A DNA stretch of 64,000 nt. Source: CAZIVP01 sp964542915 (GTDB lineage Bacteria; Calditrichota; Calditrichia; Calditrichales; Calditrichaceae). Position numbers and translations under genes: made by a program. Positions 1 to 7,885 of the stretch are shown here, one piece after another (the first letter of the stretch is position 1; each line of letters starts with the position of its first letter). Below the pieces are notes generated by a model, which was not told where the DNA came from, did no database searches, and saw only the letters and a list, made by a program, of their open reading frames with translations. The stretch is taken from the NCBI GenBank assembly GCA_964542915.1, contig CAZIVP010000018.1, positions 1-64,000 of the forward strand. The letters are read 5' to 3'.

Positions 1-272
1 GCATCTCTGCCAATGCTTGTAATGTTATTTTTAAGTCGATGCGTCATCCCGACTCGTTCGCCCTTTTTTTCAATTAACCAGGCAAGGGGACCGTCTAACG
101 CGGGTTCTTCGCCCAATACGACTGTTTTATCCTCATACGGTTCTCCCAACTGGTTATAGCCCTGAACTTTAGTAGCATCCTCCTGACCGTCTTTGTCGCC
201 TATATTTCTCCTCTTATCATTGATTGTTACGGTCCGCCCATCTTCCAACTTAATTGTTTTAGGTTTACCCAT
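1..272 (-). CDS. FHA-domain protein, C-terminus cut by window edge
   Basis: The minus-strand frame opens at an ATG at 272 and stays open to base 1, giving the first 90 residues of a longer protein. The N-terminus is polar, with a possible nucleic-acid-like KPKTIKLEDG start. The last visible residues, PLAWLIEKKGERVGMTHRL followed by NNITSIGRD, match the first strands of an FHA phosphothreonine-binding domain (the IGR is the usual GR motif of the first loop). It lies 12 nt after the stop of the next FHA gene in the same direction, so the two are probably co-transcribed. FHA domains bind phosphothreonine peptides, which fits the adjacent PP2C phosphatases. The downstream part is outside the window, so the full architecture is unknown. 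Confidence 0.75.
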   Translation of the reverse strand, partial: MGKPKTIKLEDGRTVTINDKRRNIGDKDGQEDATKVQGYNQLGEPYEDKTVVLGEEPALDGPLAWLIEKKGERVGMTHRLKNNITSIGRD

Positions 273-284
273 TTTTAACTCCTA

Positions 285-1184
285 TCATGTATCGTGTGTT
301 TTAAAAATAAATTTATGCTCACCAATAAGTATTTCATCACCTTCAAGAAGATCATGTTTTTCAATTTTTTTATTATTCAAATAGGTTCCATTGGTACTAG
401 CTAGGTCGTATAACCAAAATTTTCTATTACGGAAGATAATTTGGGCATGCTCCCTTCCCACTGTTTGATCATCCTTTAAGATAATATCATTTCTACTTGA
501 ACGTCCAATGGAAGTTTTGGCCTTTAATATATCAAAACTTTTATAACGCCCGCCACCATGATCTTCGATTAACATCGCTATTTTTGTATGATTTTCTTTA
601 GACACCCGTGTTTCTTTTTCATTTTTTATAGTTTTAGAACGGGTTGGATTAATTTCCATTTTTGATGACGTCACTTCATCCTCGTCGAATTCATCTAATT
701 CATCTGGGTCTTCAATACCAGATTCTAACTCTTTAAAAGAATCTGAATGACTTGGTTGCGTAAATACTTCAGCTATTTCGTCTTTATATAAATAATTTAA
801 TATTATAATATTTACGGTCAATATCACGCCTTGAATCAGTAACACTAGCAATGCTGCCGGACCAACAGCAAATATTAAAACTAATGAAATCATAGCTCCA
901 AGACCCGACCAAATTGTACCAATCCATGTATTAATTAAATATAGAATCCGTGCCCAGTTTTGTAGAAGGAGCATCCCTATTCCGACAGTAATTAAATATG
1001 CCGCTAAAAGAAATGATAATACGGTTAATCCTAGGCCGAAATTATTTAAGTCTAATTGCCGATGCGACATTTCATATAAGCCATCTACAGCAAATTTTGT
1101 TGAAAATATTGAAATTATGAGGGGAATAGCATTTAAAAATGCCAATATTGCTAATGCTATAACACCGGCTGGTTTCGATTTCAT
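285..1184 (-). CDS. Membrane FHA-domain protein (four predicted helices plus C-terminal FHA)
   Basis: This is a 299-residue protein. The start is placed at the ATG at 1184 (MKSKPAGV) because an AGGAG lies 7 nt upstream; an upstream in-frame start ten codons earlier has no such site. The first ~135 residues hold about four hydrophobic helices. An acidic linker follows (DPDELDEFDEDEV), then a C-terminal FHA domain from about residue 218 to the end with SIGRSSRND, the VGREHAQI loop and the STNGTYLNN loop, the conserved phosphothreonine-pocket positions. The FHA domain probably faces the cytoplasm. It sits downstream of two PP2C genes and upstream of another FHA gene. A 50-bp element shared with the promoter region of the LPP20 gene lies 141 nt before the start, suggesting its own regulated promoter. 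Confidence 0.85.
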   Translation of the reverse strand: MKSKPAGVIALAILAFLNAIPLIISIFSTKFAVDGLYEMSHRQLDLNNFGLGLTVLSFLLAAYLITVGIGMLLLQNWARILYLINTWIGTIWSGLGAMISLVLIFAVGPAALLVLLIQGVILTVNIIILNYLYKDEIAEVFTQPSHSDSFKELESGIEDPDELDEFDEDEVTSSKMEINPTRSKTIKNEKETRVSKENHTKIAMLIEDHGGGRYKSFDILKAKTSIGRSSRNDIILKDDQTVGREHAQIIFRNRKFWLYDLASTNGTYLNNKKIEKHDLLEGDEILIGEHKFIFKTHDT

Positions 1185-1202
1185 TTGCAACTCCTCTGAC
1201 AC

Positions 1203-1256
1203 CGATTGAATCAATCGAATTGATTTCCAAAATTACAAAAATAATACCAATTCGAT
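1203..1256 (-). promoter_or_regulatory. Inverted repeats in the leader of the membrane FHA gene
   Basis: Two overlapping inverted repeats lie 19 to 72 nt upstream of the FHA start at 1184. CGATTGA and TCAATCG (1203-1209 and 1211-1217) surround a single base. ATCGAATTG (1214-1222) and CAATTCGAT (1248-1256) form a 9-bp arm pair with a 25-nt loop. They could be an operator or a leader RNA hairpin that affects access to the AGGAG site. The arms are AT-rich, so chance is possible. Confidence 0.3.
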
Positions 1257-1325
1257 TCCGATTTTAGTTATTTTCTGCCAAACATGCATTAATAGGACCT
1301 TATACTGACTTTACAATTCGAGCCC

Positions 1326-1375
1326 TGTGATTATTTTTCAACATTCTATATATTTTCTGTTGCAATCATACCACA
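1326..1375 (-). promoter_or_regulatory. Shared 50-bp upstream element, copy A
   Basis: This 50-nt block lies upstream of the membrane FHA gene, with 141 nt between it and the start codon. It aligns without gaps to 6088-6137 at 38 of 50 positions, including a fully identical 10-base core (TCTGTTGCAA on the plus strand) and identical ends (TGTG and CCACA). Both copies carry inward-facing GTTGCAA / TTGCAAC-like arms; in copy A one arm is imperfect. A regulator binding site or upstream activating sequence is inferred; no known regulator is recognised. Confidence 0.55.
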
Positions 1376-1384
1376 CTTGGAGCA

Positions 1385-2386
1385 TCATTCATTTATTTCC
1401 TTTGATTTTGGTGAATCGACACTACTCTTTTTCATATCAACCGAATCAGTGATATCATTATTGTGAGTTTTATCTTTTACCTCCTGATTCCTCAAACTAT
1501 CTGCAAAGAAAAGTTTGCTTTCTTGTACATCATTCGGCATCGAAATACTCCATTTAAAATAGCTTCTATTTATAACAAGCCCAAGTACAACAATAAATAA
1601 AAACACCAAAAAAATTGTTAAATTTTTAACAAGACGTTTTTTTCTGAGTTTATTCGAGGCTCTGATTTTATCAATACAAGCCAAAATGATTGATATGTTG
1701 TCTGTTCCGCCTTTATTTAGTGCTGTACGAAAAAGGGCATTGGCTTTACTTTTCAAACTTGAATTTTTAAGTATGATTTTTTTTATATTATCATCGGTTA
1801 CATGTGCATTAAGACCATCTGAACAAATTAATATAACATCATTTTTACGTAGTCTGATTGTTTCAGTATACGGTTTTACTTCTTTATTCCTACCTATTGA
1901 ACGTGTAATAACATTTTTTTGGGGATGTTTATCGGCCTCTTCTTTTGATAAACCAATTTCTGTAACCCAATTGTGGTCTTTACTAATTTGTTTAAGGTGT
2001 TTTTCTCTTAATAAATAAACTCTACTATCTCCAACATTTGAAATCACTGCATATTCATTATATATTATAACTAAAGCAATTGTAGCCCCCATATTTGACG
2101 AACTATTTGTTTTTATTGAATAATCGTATACATCATTATTTGTTAATTTAATTGCTTTATTTATTCTCTTAGGAAGATCTCTTTCTTTTAATGATTCAAA
2201 ATGTTCTTTAAATTTAATTACACTCATTCGACTGGCAACATCTCCCTTCTCATATCCTCCCATCCCATCTGAGAGAATTAATATTGTTTCTTTAACATGG
2301 TTGTCATTCTCTGGTTGATAAATTTTGGCAAAATCTTCGTTTTTTTCACGAATTTTGCCCTTATGAGATATAAGAAACGATTTCAC
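1385..2386 (-). CDS. PP2C-type Ser/Thr protein phosphatase with C-terminal membrane helix
   Basis: A PPM/PP2C phosphatase of 333 residues that removes phosphate from Ser/Thr with two metal ions. The motifs are in order: REKNED near the N-terminus, LSDGMGG, GATIALV, NVGDSRVYLL, CSDGLNAHV and TDNISIIL; all metal-binding acidic residues are present. A hydrophobic helix (LTIFLVFLFIVVLGLVI) follows the catalytic domain, then a polar tail of about 60 residues that should lie outside the cytoplasm. The start is set at the GTG at 2386 because this gives an N-terminus aligned to the neighbouring PP2C protein; an alternative GTG at 2428 would overlap that gene. It is the last gene of the LPP20-FHA-PP2C-PP2C run, separated by 13 nt from the previous stop. 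Base composition is very AT-rich. Confidence 0.88.
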   Translation of the reverse strand: MKSFLISHKGKIREKNEDFAKIYQPENDNHVKETILILSDGMGGYEKGDVASRMSVIKFKEHFESLKERDLPKRINKAIKLTNNDVYDYSIKTNSSSNMGATIALVIIYNEYAVISNVGDSRVYLLREKHLKQISKDHNWVTEIGLSKEEADKHPQKNVITRSIGRNKEVKPYTETIRLRKNDVILICSDGLNAHVTDDNIKKIILKNSSLKSKANALFRTALNKGGTDNISIILACIDKIRASNKLRKKRLVKNLTIFLVFLFIVVLGLVINRSYFKWSISMPNDVQESKLFFADSLRNQEVKDKTHNNDITDSVDMKKSSVDSPKSKEINE

Positions 2387-2399
2387 ACGTGTATTTTTT

Positions 2400-3164
2400 C
2401 TATAGAAGTAAAACAATTGTAGCCCCACCTATAATAACTATAATTGTAATTAGTACTAAATAGACAAACCATTTTTTTCTATATTTAATTATTATGAGTG
2501 AAATGTTATCCTTGCTACCTAATTGTCTACTATTACTAATTATATTATCAAGTAATTCATGATTCCAAGTCCTGTTTAGTTCTTTTAATATTTTATAATC
2601 ATTAAAAATTTGCTTAGGTAAACCATCCGTTGCTAATAGGAATATGTCATTTCTAATAATTTGTCCTGTACCTTTATCGACGTCTATATGATCAGATATA
2701 CCAAGTGCTTGAGAAATAAGATTTCTGCTTTTATGCCCATCTTCATATGGTTTGTGGTCGATAGTTAGCTGTCTGAGCTTTTTATTTCGTAACAAAAACA
2801 ATCTAGAATCGCCAACATGAAAATATTTATATTCATTTTTCATACTAATTAATAAAGTAAGTGTAGTACCAAAACTTTTTAAATTGTTATCTTTAGCATA
2901 TTTTTTTAGTGTATCATTAATTGTGTAAAATATTTCCACAATGTCAGTTAAATCGTCTCGGCTATAAAGGTTGATACATGTTTTAACTGCAATTTCACTG
3001 GCAATGTTGCCTGCTTGCCCCCCCCCTACACCATCTGCAACAATAAATAGCGATGCTTCATCATACAAATTTCCGATTTTTTCTTCAGGATATATACCTA
3101 AATAATCTTCATTTTTATTTCTATATGGTCCTTTATCTGAAACTTTTAAATAATCAATTTTCAT
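2400..3164 (-). CDS. PP2C-type Ser/Thr protein phosphatase, tail-anchored
   Basis: A 254-residue PP2C phosphatase. Visible motifs are NKNEDYLG, VADGVGGGQAG, FGTTLTLL, HVGDSRLFLL, ATDGLPKQ and SKDNISLI, so both metal sites appear intact and the enzyme should be active. The protein ends in a hydrophobic helix (WFVYLVLITIIVIIGGATI) with almost nothing after it, so the catalytic domain is tail-anchored on the cytoplasmic face. Its ATG overlaps the end of the upstream FHA gene by 11 nt, indicating translational coupling. It is a paralogue of the next PP2C gene (same order of motifs, similar length before the helix). Together with the FHA proteins it should reset threonine phosphorylation at the membrane. 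Confidence 0.9.
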   Translation of the reverse strand: MKIDYLKVSDKGPYRNKNEDYLGIYPEEKIGNLYDEASLFIVADGVGGGQAGNIASEIAVKTCINLYSRDDLTDIVEIFYTINDTLKKYAKDNNLKSFGTTLTLLISMKNEYKYFHVGDSRLFLLRNKKLRQLTIDHKPYEDGHKSRNLISQALGISDHIDVDKGTGQIIRNDIFLLATDGLPKQIFNDYKILKELNRTWNHELLDNIISNSRQLGSKDNISLIIIKYRKKWFVYLVLITIIVIIGGATIVLLL

Positions 3165-4404
3165 TTTTTATAATCTCCTTATAAATACGATTCAAGGGCT
3201 TAACCTTAAGATGATTACCTAATTCAGTAACTAATCCCATTACTGTTTTATTAGAAGATAGTGCTATAGCTCCATGACGCAATTTGCTGTTTCCATTATC
3301 ATTACATATAATTTCATCTTGCCCTTCTTCCGCAATGCTTCCACTTTTCGTTACAAATAGCTTGCTGCTTATCTCACTATTAAATTCTACAAATATTACT
3401 CGATCTTTATGTTTTAAATGGGATAAATTATCGTATATTGTATGATTAGAAAATGTTACTTTACTAGTATTCGGTAGTTTTATGATTGCAAAATGTAAAT
3501 TTTTATAGTCTATTATTCCTTTACTTATTATCGTTTTTTCATAATCGCCTTTGAATCTAACCACTATTTGCTTTATTTCTCCCAATGATTTTTTATTGCT
3601 AAAAGGGAAATAGGCAACGATTGAACTTTTATAATAATAACCATTTACTACATCTATAATTTCATTATGCTTGTTTTTATAATAAATCTCAACAATTTCA
3701 TTTTTAAAATCTTTTCCTATATCACTTCTTAATTTTTCAATATTAAAACTCACTTTTTCTTCAATTTTATTTTTTTTGATAGTTTCCCTTTGTCTATATA
3801 TTATGTTTTCATTTCCTGTACTTTTATCAGACAAATGGCCCTTTTCTTTCTTATGTTTTTTTATAGTTATTATTTCCCGGATAGGCGTTTTTTTCTCATG
3901 AATTATATTAACTATTATAAACGTAAACAGTCCTATTATGATTAGAATGCCTAATATATAGATATATCTTTGAAGATAGAATTGTTCTTGTATTTTTTTG
4001 TAAGTAAAATATATTGATTGATATGCTTTCGATCTGTTGTGTTTGACCATTAAATTGTTGTCAGATGCATCTTTCTTTTTTGAAGATGGACAAACGATTG
4101 ATTCAATATATATTTCATATTTCAGTCCTAAAAAATGAATAACATCTCCTTCATTTAACGTAAATTTTGATCTAATAAACTTATTATTTAAAAAAAATCC
4201 ATTCTTGCTATGACCAATTATTTCTATCTTACCTTGATTTTTGTTTATAGTTAAATGATGTTTTGATATGGCCAAAGCATTCTGAATTAATATTTTATTA
4301 TCTTTACTTCTACCAACAGTTACGGGCAATCTTAGTTTACCTCTCGATTTAATTTCACCATTATGTTTAACAATCAACTTTATTCGATCATTACAGTCCT
4401 TCAT
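3154..4404 (-). CDS. FHA-domain membrane protein with protease-like, catalytically degenerate outer domain
   Basis: A 416-residue protein with three parts. An N-terminal FHA domain spans about residues 25-100 (TVGRSKDN, ISKHHLTI and KNGFFLNN loops). A single membrane helix lies near residues 146-167 (YILGILIIIGLFTFIIVNI). The rest is an outer domain of about 245 residues. Its second half has the pattern of a trypsin-like fold (NLHFAIIKLP, then a DRVIFVEF strand, then LRHGAIALSSNKTVMGLV), but no His, Asp or GDSGG-like Ser site is visible where the triad would be. I therefore infer a pseudoprotease-like binding domain; that part is uncertain. It is preceded 22 nt away by the LPP20-type gene and overlaps the next PP2C gene by 11 nt. 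The design links phosphothreonine reading inside to something outside. Confidence 0.8.
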   Translation of the reverse strand: MKDCNDRIKLIVKHNGEIKSRGKLRLPVTVGRSKDNKILIQNALAISKHHLTINKNQGKIEIIGHSKNGFFLNNKFIRSKFTLNEGDVIHFLGLKYEIYIESIVCPSSKKKDASDNNLMVKHNRSKAYQSIYFTYKKIQEQFYLQRYIYILGILIIIGLFTFIIVNIIHEKKTPIREIITIKKHKKEKGHLSDKSTGNENIIYRQRETIKKNKIEEKVSFNIEKLRSDIGKDFKNEIVEIYYKNKHNEIIDVVNGYYYKSSIVAYFPFSNKKSLGEIKQIVVRFKGDYEKTIISKGIIDYKNLHFAIIKLPNTSKVTFSNHTIYDNLSHLKHKDRVIFVEFNSEISSKLFVTKSGSIAEEGQDEIICNDNGNSKLRHGAIALSSNKTVMGLVTELGNHLKVKPLNRIYKEIIKNEN

Positions 4405-4426
4405 ACTTCTAAAGAGAACTCCGTTT

Positions 4427-5947
4427 TTATTCTATTATTGTCAGTTTATTGGTAAGCTTATCATTAAATTTTTCCTTAAATTTGCTAACAGCTGATTGAA
4501 CATTTTTCCCATAAGCTCTAAATGGGTTTAACTCAATAGTACTTTTTTTTCGAGAATCCCTGTTATCAATATATAAACCGTAAAAACTTCCTATAATGGT
4601 TATCTGATCAATAAATCTGCTCCGTCTAATTTCAAGAGCCAACCTTCCAAAAATAACAAGGTCCTGTTCTTTTGGTAATCTATCAAATTGCCTGTCCCTC
4701 AATATCGTTTCTATGGAACTTTTGTTAGCTTTTCTGTTATAAATAAAGTTATAATTATCTGAGTAATGATTATTAAAATTTAATTTATTTAAATTATCTT
4801 CAGTTTTATAGGCAATATATACATTAACTGTTATTGGTTCTAGATACAACTTCTTTTTAGCCCCTAATTTATATAAATATTCATTAAAACTTGATGAGAC
4901 TTTATCTAAATTATAAATATATTTCATATTTTTTGTAATTATTGAACGTGTGTTAAAATACATTTCAATATTTATAGGATTTAGCCCTGAAAATTTTCTG
5001 GGTATTTTTAATTTAATAATCCCTTCAGAGTTAGATTCTAATTTTACTTTATAATTATTAGATGGTCTTGAATAAATGTTTAATAAAATTGGTAGGTTAT
5101 TGAGCGGAATTTTATATGTATTATCAACAAAAATTCGATATGTACATATTCCTAAGTAGTTTTTATTATTCGAATACTTTTGAAAACTACTCTCTTGTTT
5201 TATAATCGTTCTATTAAGAATATCTTCAATTATATTCTCTGCATCAGGAATTATGGAATAACTCTTCTCATTAAACTTATGATAATAATTAATGCTTTTT
5301 CGATTGTAAAGTTGATTCGCTAAAAAATGTGAACTGAAATACTGATTTATTGCGAAAGTATAGTTCCCCTCTCTTATTGCTTTACAGGCTTCTGAAAAAT
5401 AGTGTTTTGACAATTCTTGTATTCTTCTGTCATGTTCATTTATAGACCGTCGGACATCTTTTTTGGCTACTTCCGCCAAAACGAAACATCGATTTTCTTT
5501 TTGGCGTATACATTGAATAATTTTCACATTTTTAAGTGTTGCGACCGTTTTAACATTGACTGTTTCTTTAAATTTCGTGTCCATCTTACCAGCGGAGGAC
5601 TCTTCCTTCTCTAGAATGGTTTCCCCTATTACTGTACTGCGAATTTGTTCAGCAATATTTTTCAAAGCATTAGACTTAGCAATATGCAAAGCCTCTTCTT
5701 CATTTACCAAGATTTTTGCAGTACCTAGCCCCCTATAGACACCGAATGGTTTCATATGTCTTTTTTGTTCAAATCGTTGACAATCGGTGTTTACATCCAA
5801 TTGTGCATTGATTGTTTCGGGGATCAAATATTTTTCAGAATATGAATTGAGGTGCTTTTCATATAAGTTTTTCTTTGAACTAGTACATGTAAGTGAACTC
5901 AGAACACTGATGATAAAAACAAAGTATACAAGTTGGATTGTCCGCAT
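4427..5947 (-). CDS. LPP20-type envelope protein, first gene of the FHA/PP2C unit
   Basis: A 506-residue exported protein. The N-terminus is a hydrophobic signal (LVYFVFIISVLSSLTC) with Cys21 as a possible lipid site, although the residues before it are not a canonical lipobox. Residues ~68-175 resemble the LPP20 family (GLGTAKILVNEEEALHIAK, an alternating alpha/beta pattern ending in CFVLAEVAKKDV). A helical TPR-like stretch with KAIREGNYTFAINQYF follows, then a long mixed domain with beta-strand character. It is the first gene of the unit, with copy B of the shared 50-bp element 140 nt upstream of its ATG. A role as the envelope sensor or structural partner of the FHA membrane protein is inference. 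G+C is far below that of the rest of the window. Confidence 0.7.
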   Translation of the reverse strand: MRTIQLVYFVFIISVLSSLTCTSSKKNLYEKHLNSYSEKYLIPETINAQLDVNTDCQRFEQKRHMKPFGVYRGLGTAKILVNEEEALHIAKSNALKNIAEQIRSTVIGETILEKEESSAGKMDTKFKETVNVKTVATLKNVKIIQCIRQKENRCFVLAEVAKKDVRRSINEHDRRIQELSKHYFSEACKAIREGNYTFAINQYFSSHFLANQLYNRKSINYYHKFNEKSYSIIPDAENIIEDILNRTIIKQESSFQKYSNNKNYLGICTYRIFVDNTYKIPLNNLPILLNIYSRPSNNYKVKLESNSEGIIKLKIPRKFSGLNPINIEMYFNTRSIITKNMKYIYNLDKVSSSFNEYLYKLGAKKKLYLEPITVNVYIAYKTEDNLNKLNFNNHYSDNYNFIYNRKANKSSIETILRDRQFDRLPKEQDLVIFGRLALEIRRSRFIDQITIIGSFYGLYIDNRDSRKKSTIELNPFRAYGKNVQSAVSKFKEKFNDKLTNKLTIIE

Positions 5948-6324
5948 AATTCTCTCACATCATTAATCAAATAGCCGTTGGTTAACGTTTTTATAAAGCA
6001 AGAAATATGCCGTTATTCAGTATTACTGCAAAATGGTAAGCAATTTATAGTAAAGTCGTTTATTGAGATTTAAATTCAAAAGCAAGGTGTGTTATTTTTG
6101 CAACATTTTTTAAAGTTTCTGTTGCAAATTTTCCACATTTATAGTGTCTTGAATTATATGAAGAAAGCTGAACTTAGAAACCGTAAACCCTCGACAAACA
6201 TTCCCTTCAGGTTTTTTGTGCCAGTAAATATTGATTTCATATTGATATCTTGTACTCCCCTTTCAATTTCCCCCTTGCATCCCTAAGTTACCCGCGACCG
6301 TTTTAAAAAAACCAAAGAAATCGC
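5948..6324. other. 377-bp divergent intergenic region and composition boundary
   Basis: No convincing gene is present. The region separates the minus-strand AT-rich FHA/PP2C block from the plus-strand aldo/keto reductase gene. It holds copy B of the shared upstream element and a possible minus-strand TATAAA at 6049-6044. Composition changes from AT-rich to balanced at about 6.2-6.3 kb. Confidence 0.6.
6088..6137 (-). promoter_or_regulatory. Shared 50-bp upstream element, copy B
   Basis: This is the second copy of the element seen at 1326-1375: same length, no gaps, 38 of 50 bases identical. It lies 140 nt upstream of the LPP20-type start codon. This copy has perfect arms TTTGCAAC (6097-6104) and GTTGCAAA (6121-6128), and TGTG / CCACA at its ends. 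The equal spacing to two separate start codons argues for a functional regulator site controlling both transcripts. Confidence 0.55.
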
Positions 6325-7878
6325 ATGACACAACCCATGAAAAACCGTGCAACACAGGAGTACACCGCCGAATTCGCCAACAACTTCCCCGATCTTCACT
6401 ACAATCGATTAGGCGATACCGGCCTCAGGGTCAGCGCAGCCGGATTCGGCTCTTATCGCGCCCATGTGGATTACCAGGCGCACCATCAAGCGCTCGAAAA
6501 AGCTTTGCTCAACGGAATCAACCTCATCGATACCAGCAGCAATTACGGCGACGGCGGCGCCGAACAACTCATCGGCGACATTGTTCGCAAACTCTGTAAC
6601 AGCGAACAACTAAATCGCAGATCACTGGTCATTGTAACCAAAGCGGGCTACCTGCAAGGCCGCGTGCTTCAGGCTAGCAAACAGCGACAGGAAAACGGCA
6701 ATCCGCACCCCGACCTGGTTGAATACCGACCCAACCTGGAACACTGTATCCATCCCCATTTCCTGCAGGAACAAATCGATCAATCCCTGAATCGGCTCGG
6801 ATTAAAAACCATTGATGTCTTTCTGTTGCACAATCCCGAATATTACCTGCGATGGGCCAAAGAGGTGGACATGCCGTTACGGGAAGCACGAGAGGAATAT
6901 TACCAACGATTACAAAAGGCGTTCGCTTATCTGGAAGACGAAGTCGCCGACGGCCGTATCGCCTGCTACGGAATCAGCTCCAACACCTTCCCAAAGCCTT
7001 CCGATCACTATGTCCATACATCCTTACGGGATGTATTAAATACCGCAGGTAAAGTCGCTGAAAACCACAATCTGAAGGTCATGCAGATGCCCTTTAATCT
7101 TCTGGAAAGCGGGGCGATATCCGAAAAAAATCAAAACCACGGCGAACAATCGACCCTCGACATTGCCAAAGAAAACAATATCGCCGTCCTGACCAACCGA
7201 CCCTTCAACGCCATACAACACAACGCCCTCTTTCGCCTTGCGGATATCAGCGGTTCTATCAGCAGCAAAATGGAAGAAACGGAGCAATCCCTCAACACCC
7301 TGATCCGGGAAGAGAACCGTTTCGAACGGGAGCTATTACCGCATTTTGAATTGGACCGCGAAACCGAAGCGCAGGTAAAAGAGCTGTTCGCCACCGGCAG
7401 CTACCTGGCCATGCACTGGCAAAAACTCGGTCCGTACGATCAATGGATCAGCAGCCAATCGCGTATTTTGGTGGATCGCATCAATACCGGTATGGAAATC
7501 CTGACCCGACGACCGACCCTGAGCGACGAACAAAAACAGTGGATCGATCACTACATTCACACTTTTAACCACGCCCTCGACGGCCTGACCGCCCAGTTCA
7601 AGTTGATGGCCGCCCGTCAAATTAATGAACTGAAAAAACGTCTGCGCAACATCGATCCCGATTGGGACGACGTCACCGCCATGACGCACAAGGCGCTACG
7701 CGCCCTTCGTTCCACTGCGGGCGTGAGCAGCATCCTTGTCGGAATGCGTCATGTGGATTATGTGGAGGATGTATTAGCGGAAATCCGACAGAATGTCGAG
7801 GTTCGGGATCGCCTCGAGTCCTGGCAAGTTCTTGAAAAGCAGCTACAGGACTTCGCAAGCGACGAATTTCAATCTTGA
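6325..7878 (+). CDS. Aldo/keto reductase with helical insertion
   Basis: A 517-residue aldo/keto reductase superfamily protein, an NAD(P)H-dependent oxidoreductase on carbonyl or sugar substrates. The catalytic tetrad is visible: Asp69 and Tyr74 in IDTSSNYGDGG, Lys106 in VTKAGYLQ and His169 in FLLHNPEYY. The late NADP-binding segment SSILVGMRHVDYVEDVL is at ~480-496. Most family members have about 280-350 residues; here roughly 170 mainly helical residues (SSKMEETEQSLN to NELKKRLRNID) sit between the barrel and this last segment. An alternative ATG lies four codons downstream; no strong ribosome site distinguishes them. It ends 7 nt before the convergent pbpC gene. The substrate cannot be told from sequence. 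Confidence 0.85.
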   Translation: MTQPMKNRATQEYTAEFANNFPDLHYNRLGDTGLRVSAAGFGSYRAHVDYQAHHQALEKALLNGINLIDTSSNYGDGGAEQLIGDIVRKLCNSEQLNRRSLVIVTKAGYLQGRVLQASKQRQENGNPHPDLVEYRPNLEHCIHPHFLQEQIDQSLNRLGLKTIDVFLLHNPEYYLRWAKEVDMPLREAREEYYQRLQKAFAYLEDEVADGRIACYGISSNTFPKPSDHYVHTSLRDVLNTAGKVAENHNLKVMQMPFNLLESGAISEKNQNHGEQSTLDIAKENNIAVLTNRPFNAIQHNALFRLADISGSISSKMEETEQSLNTLIREENRFERELLPHFELDRETEAQVKELFATGSYLAMHWQKLGPYDQWISSQSRILVDRINTGMEILTRRPTLSDEQKQWIDHYIHTFNHALDGLTAQFKLMAARQINELKKRLRNIDPDWDDVTAMTHKALRALRSTAGVSSILVGMRHVDYVEDVLAEIRQNVEVRDRLESWQVLEKQLQDFASDEFQS

Positions 7879-7885
7879 TTCAACA

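Noticed and set aside
1..5947. Assignment of the FHA/PP2C genes to a type VI secretion system
   Set aside because: FHA and PP2C genes do accompany some such systems, but no secretion structural gene is visible in the window.
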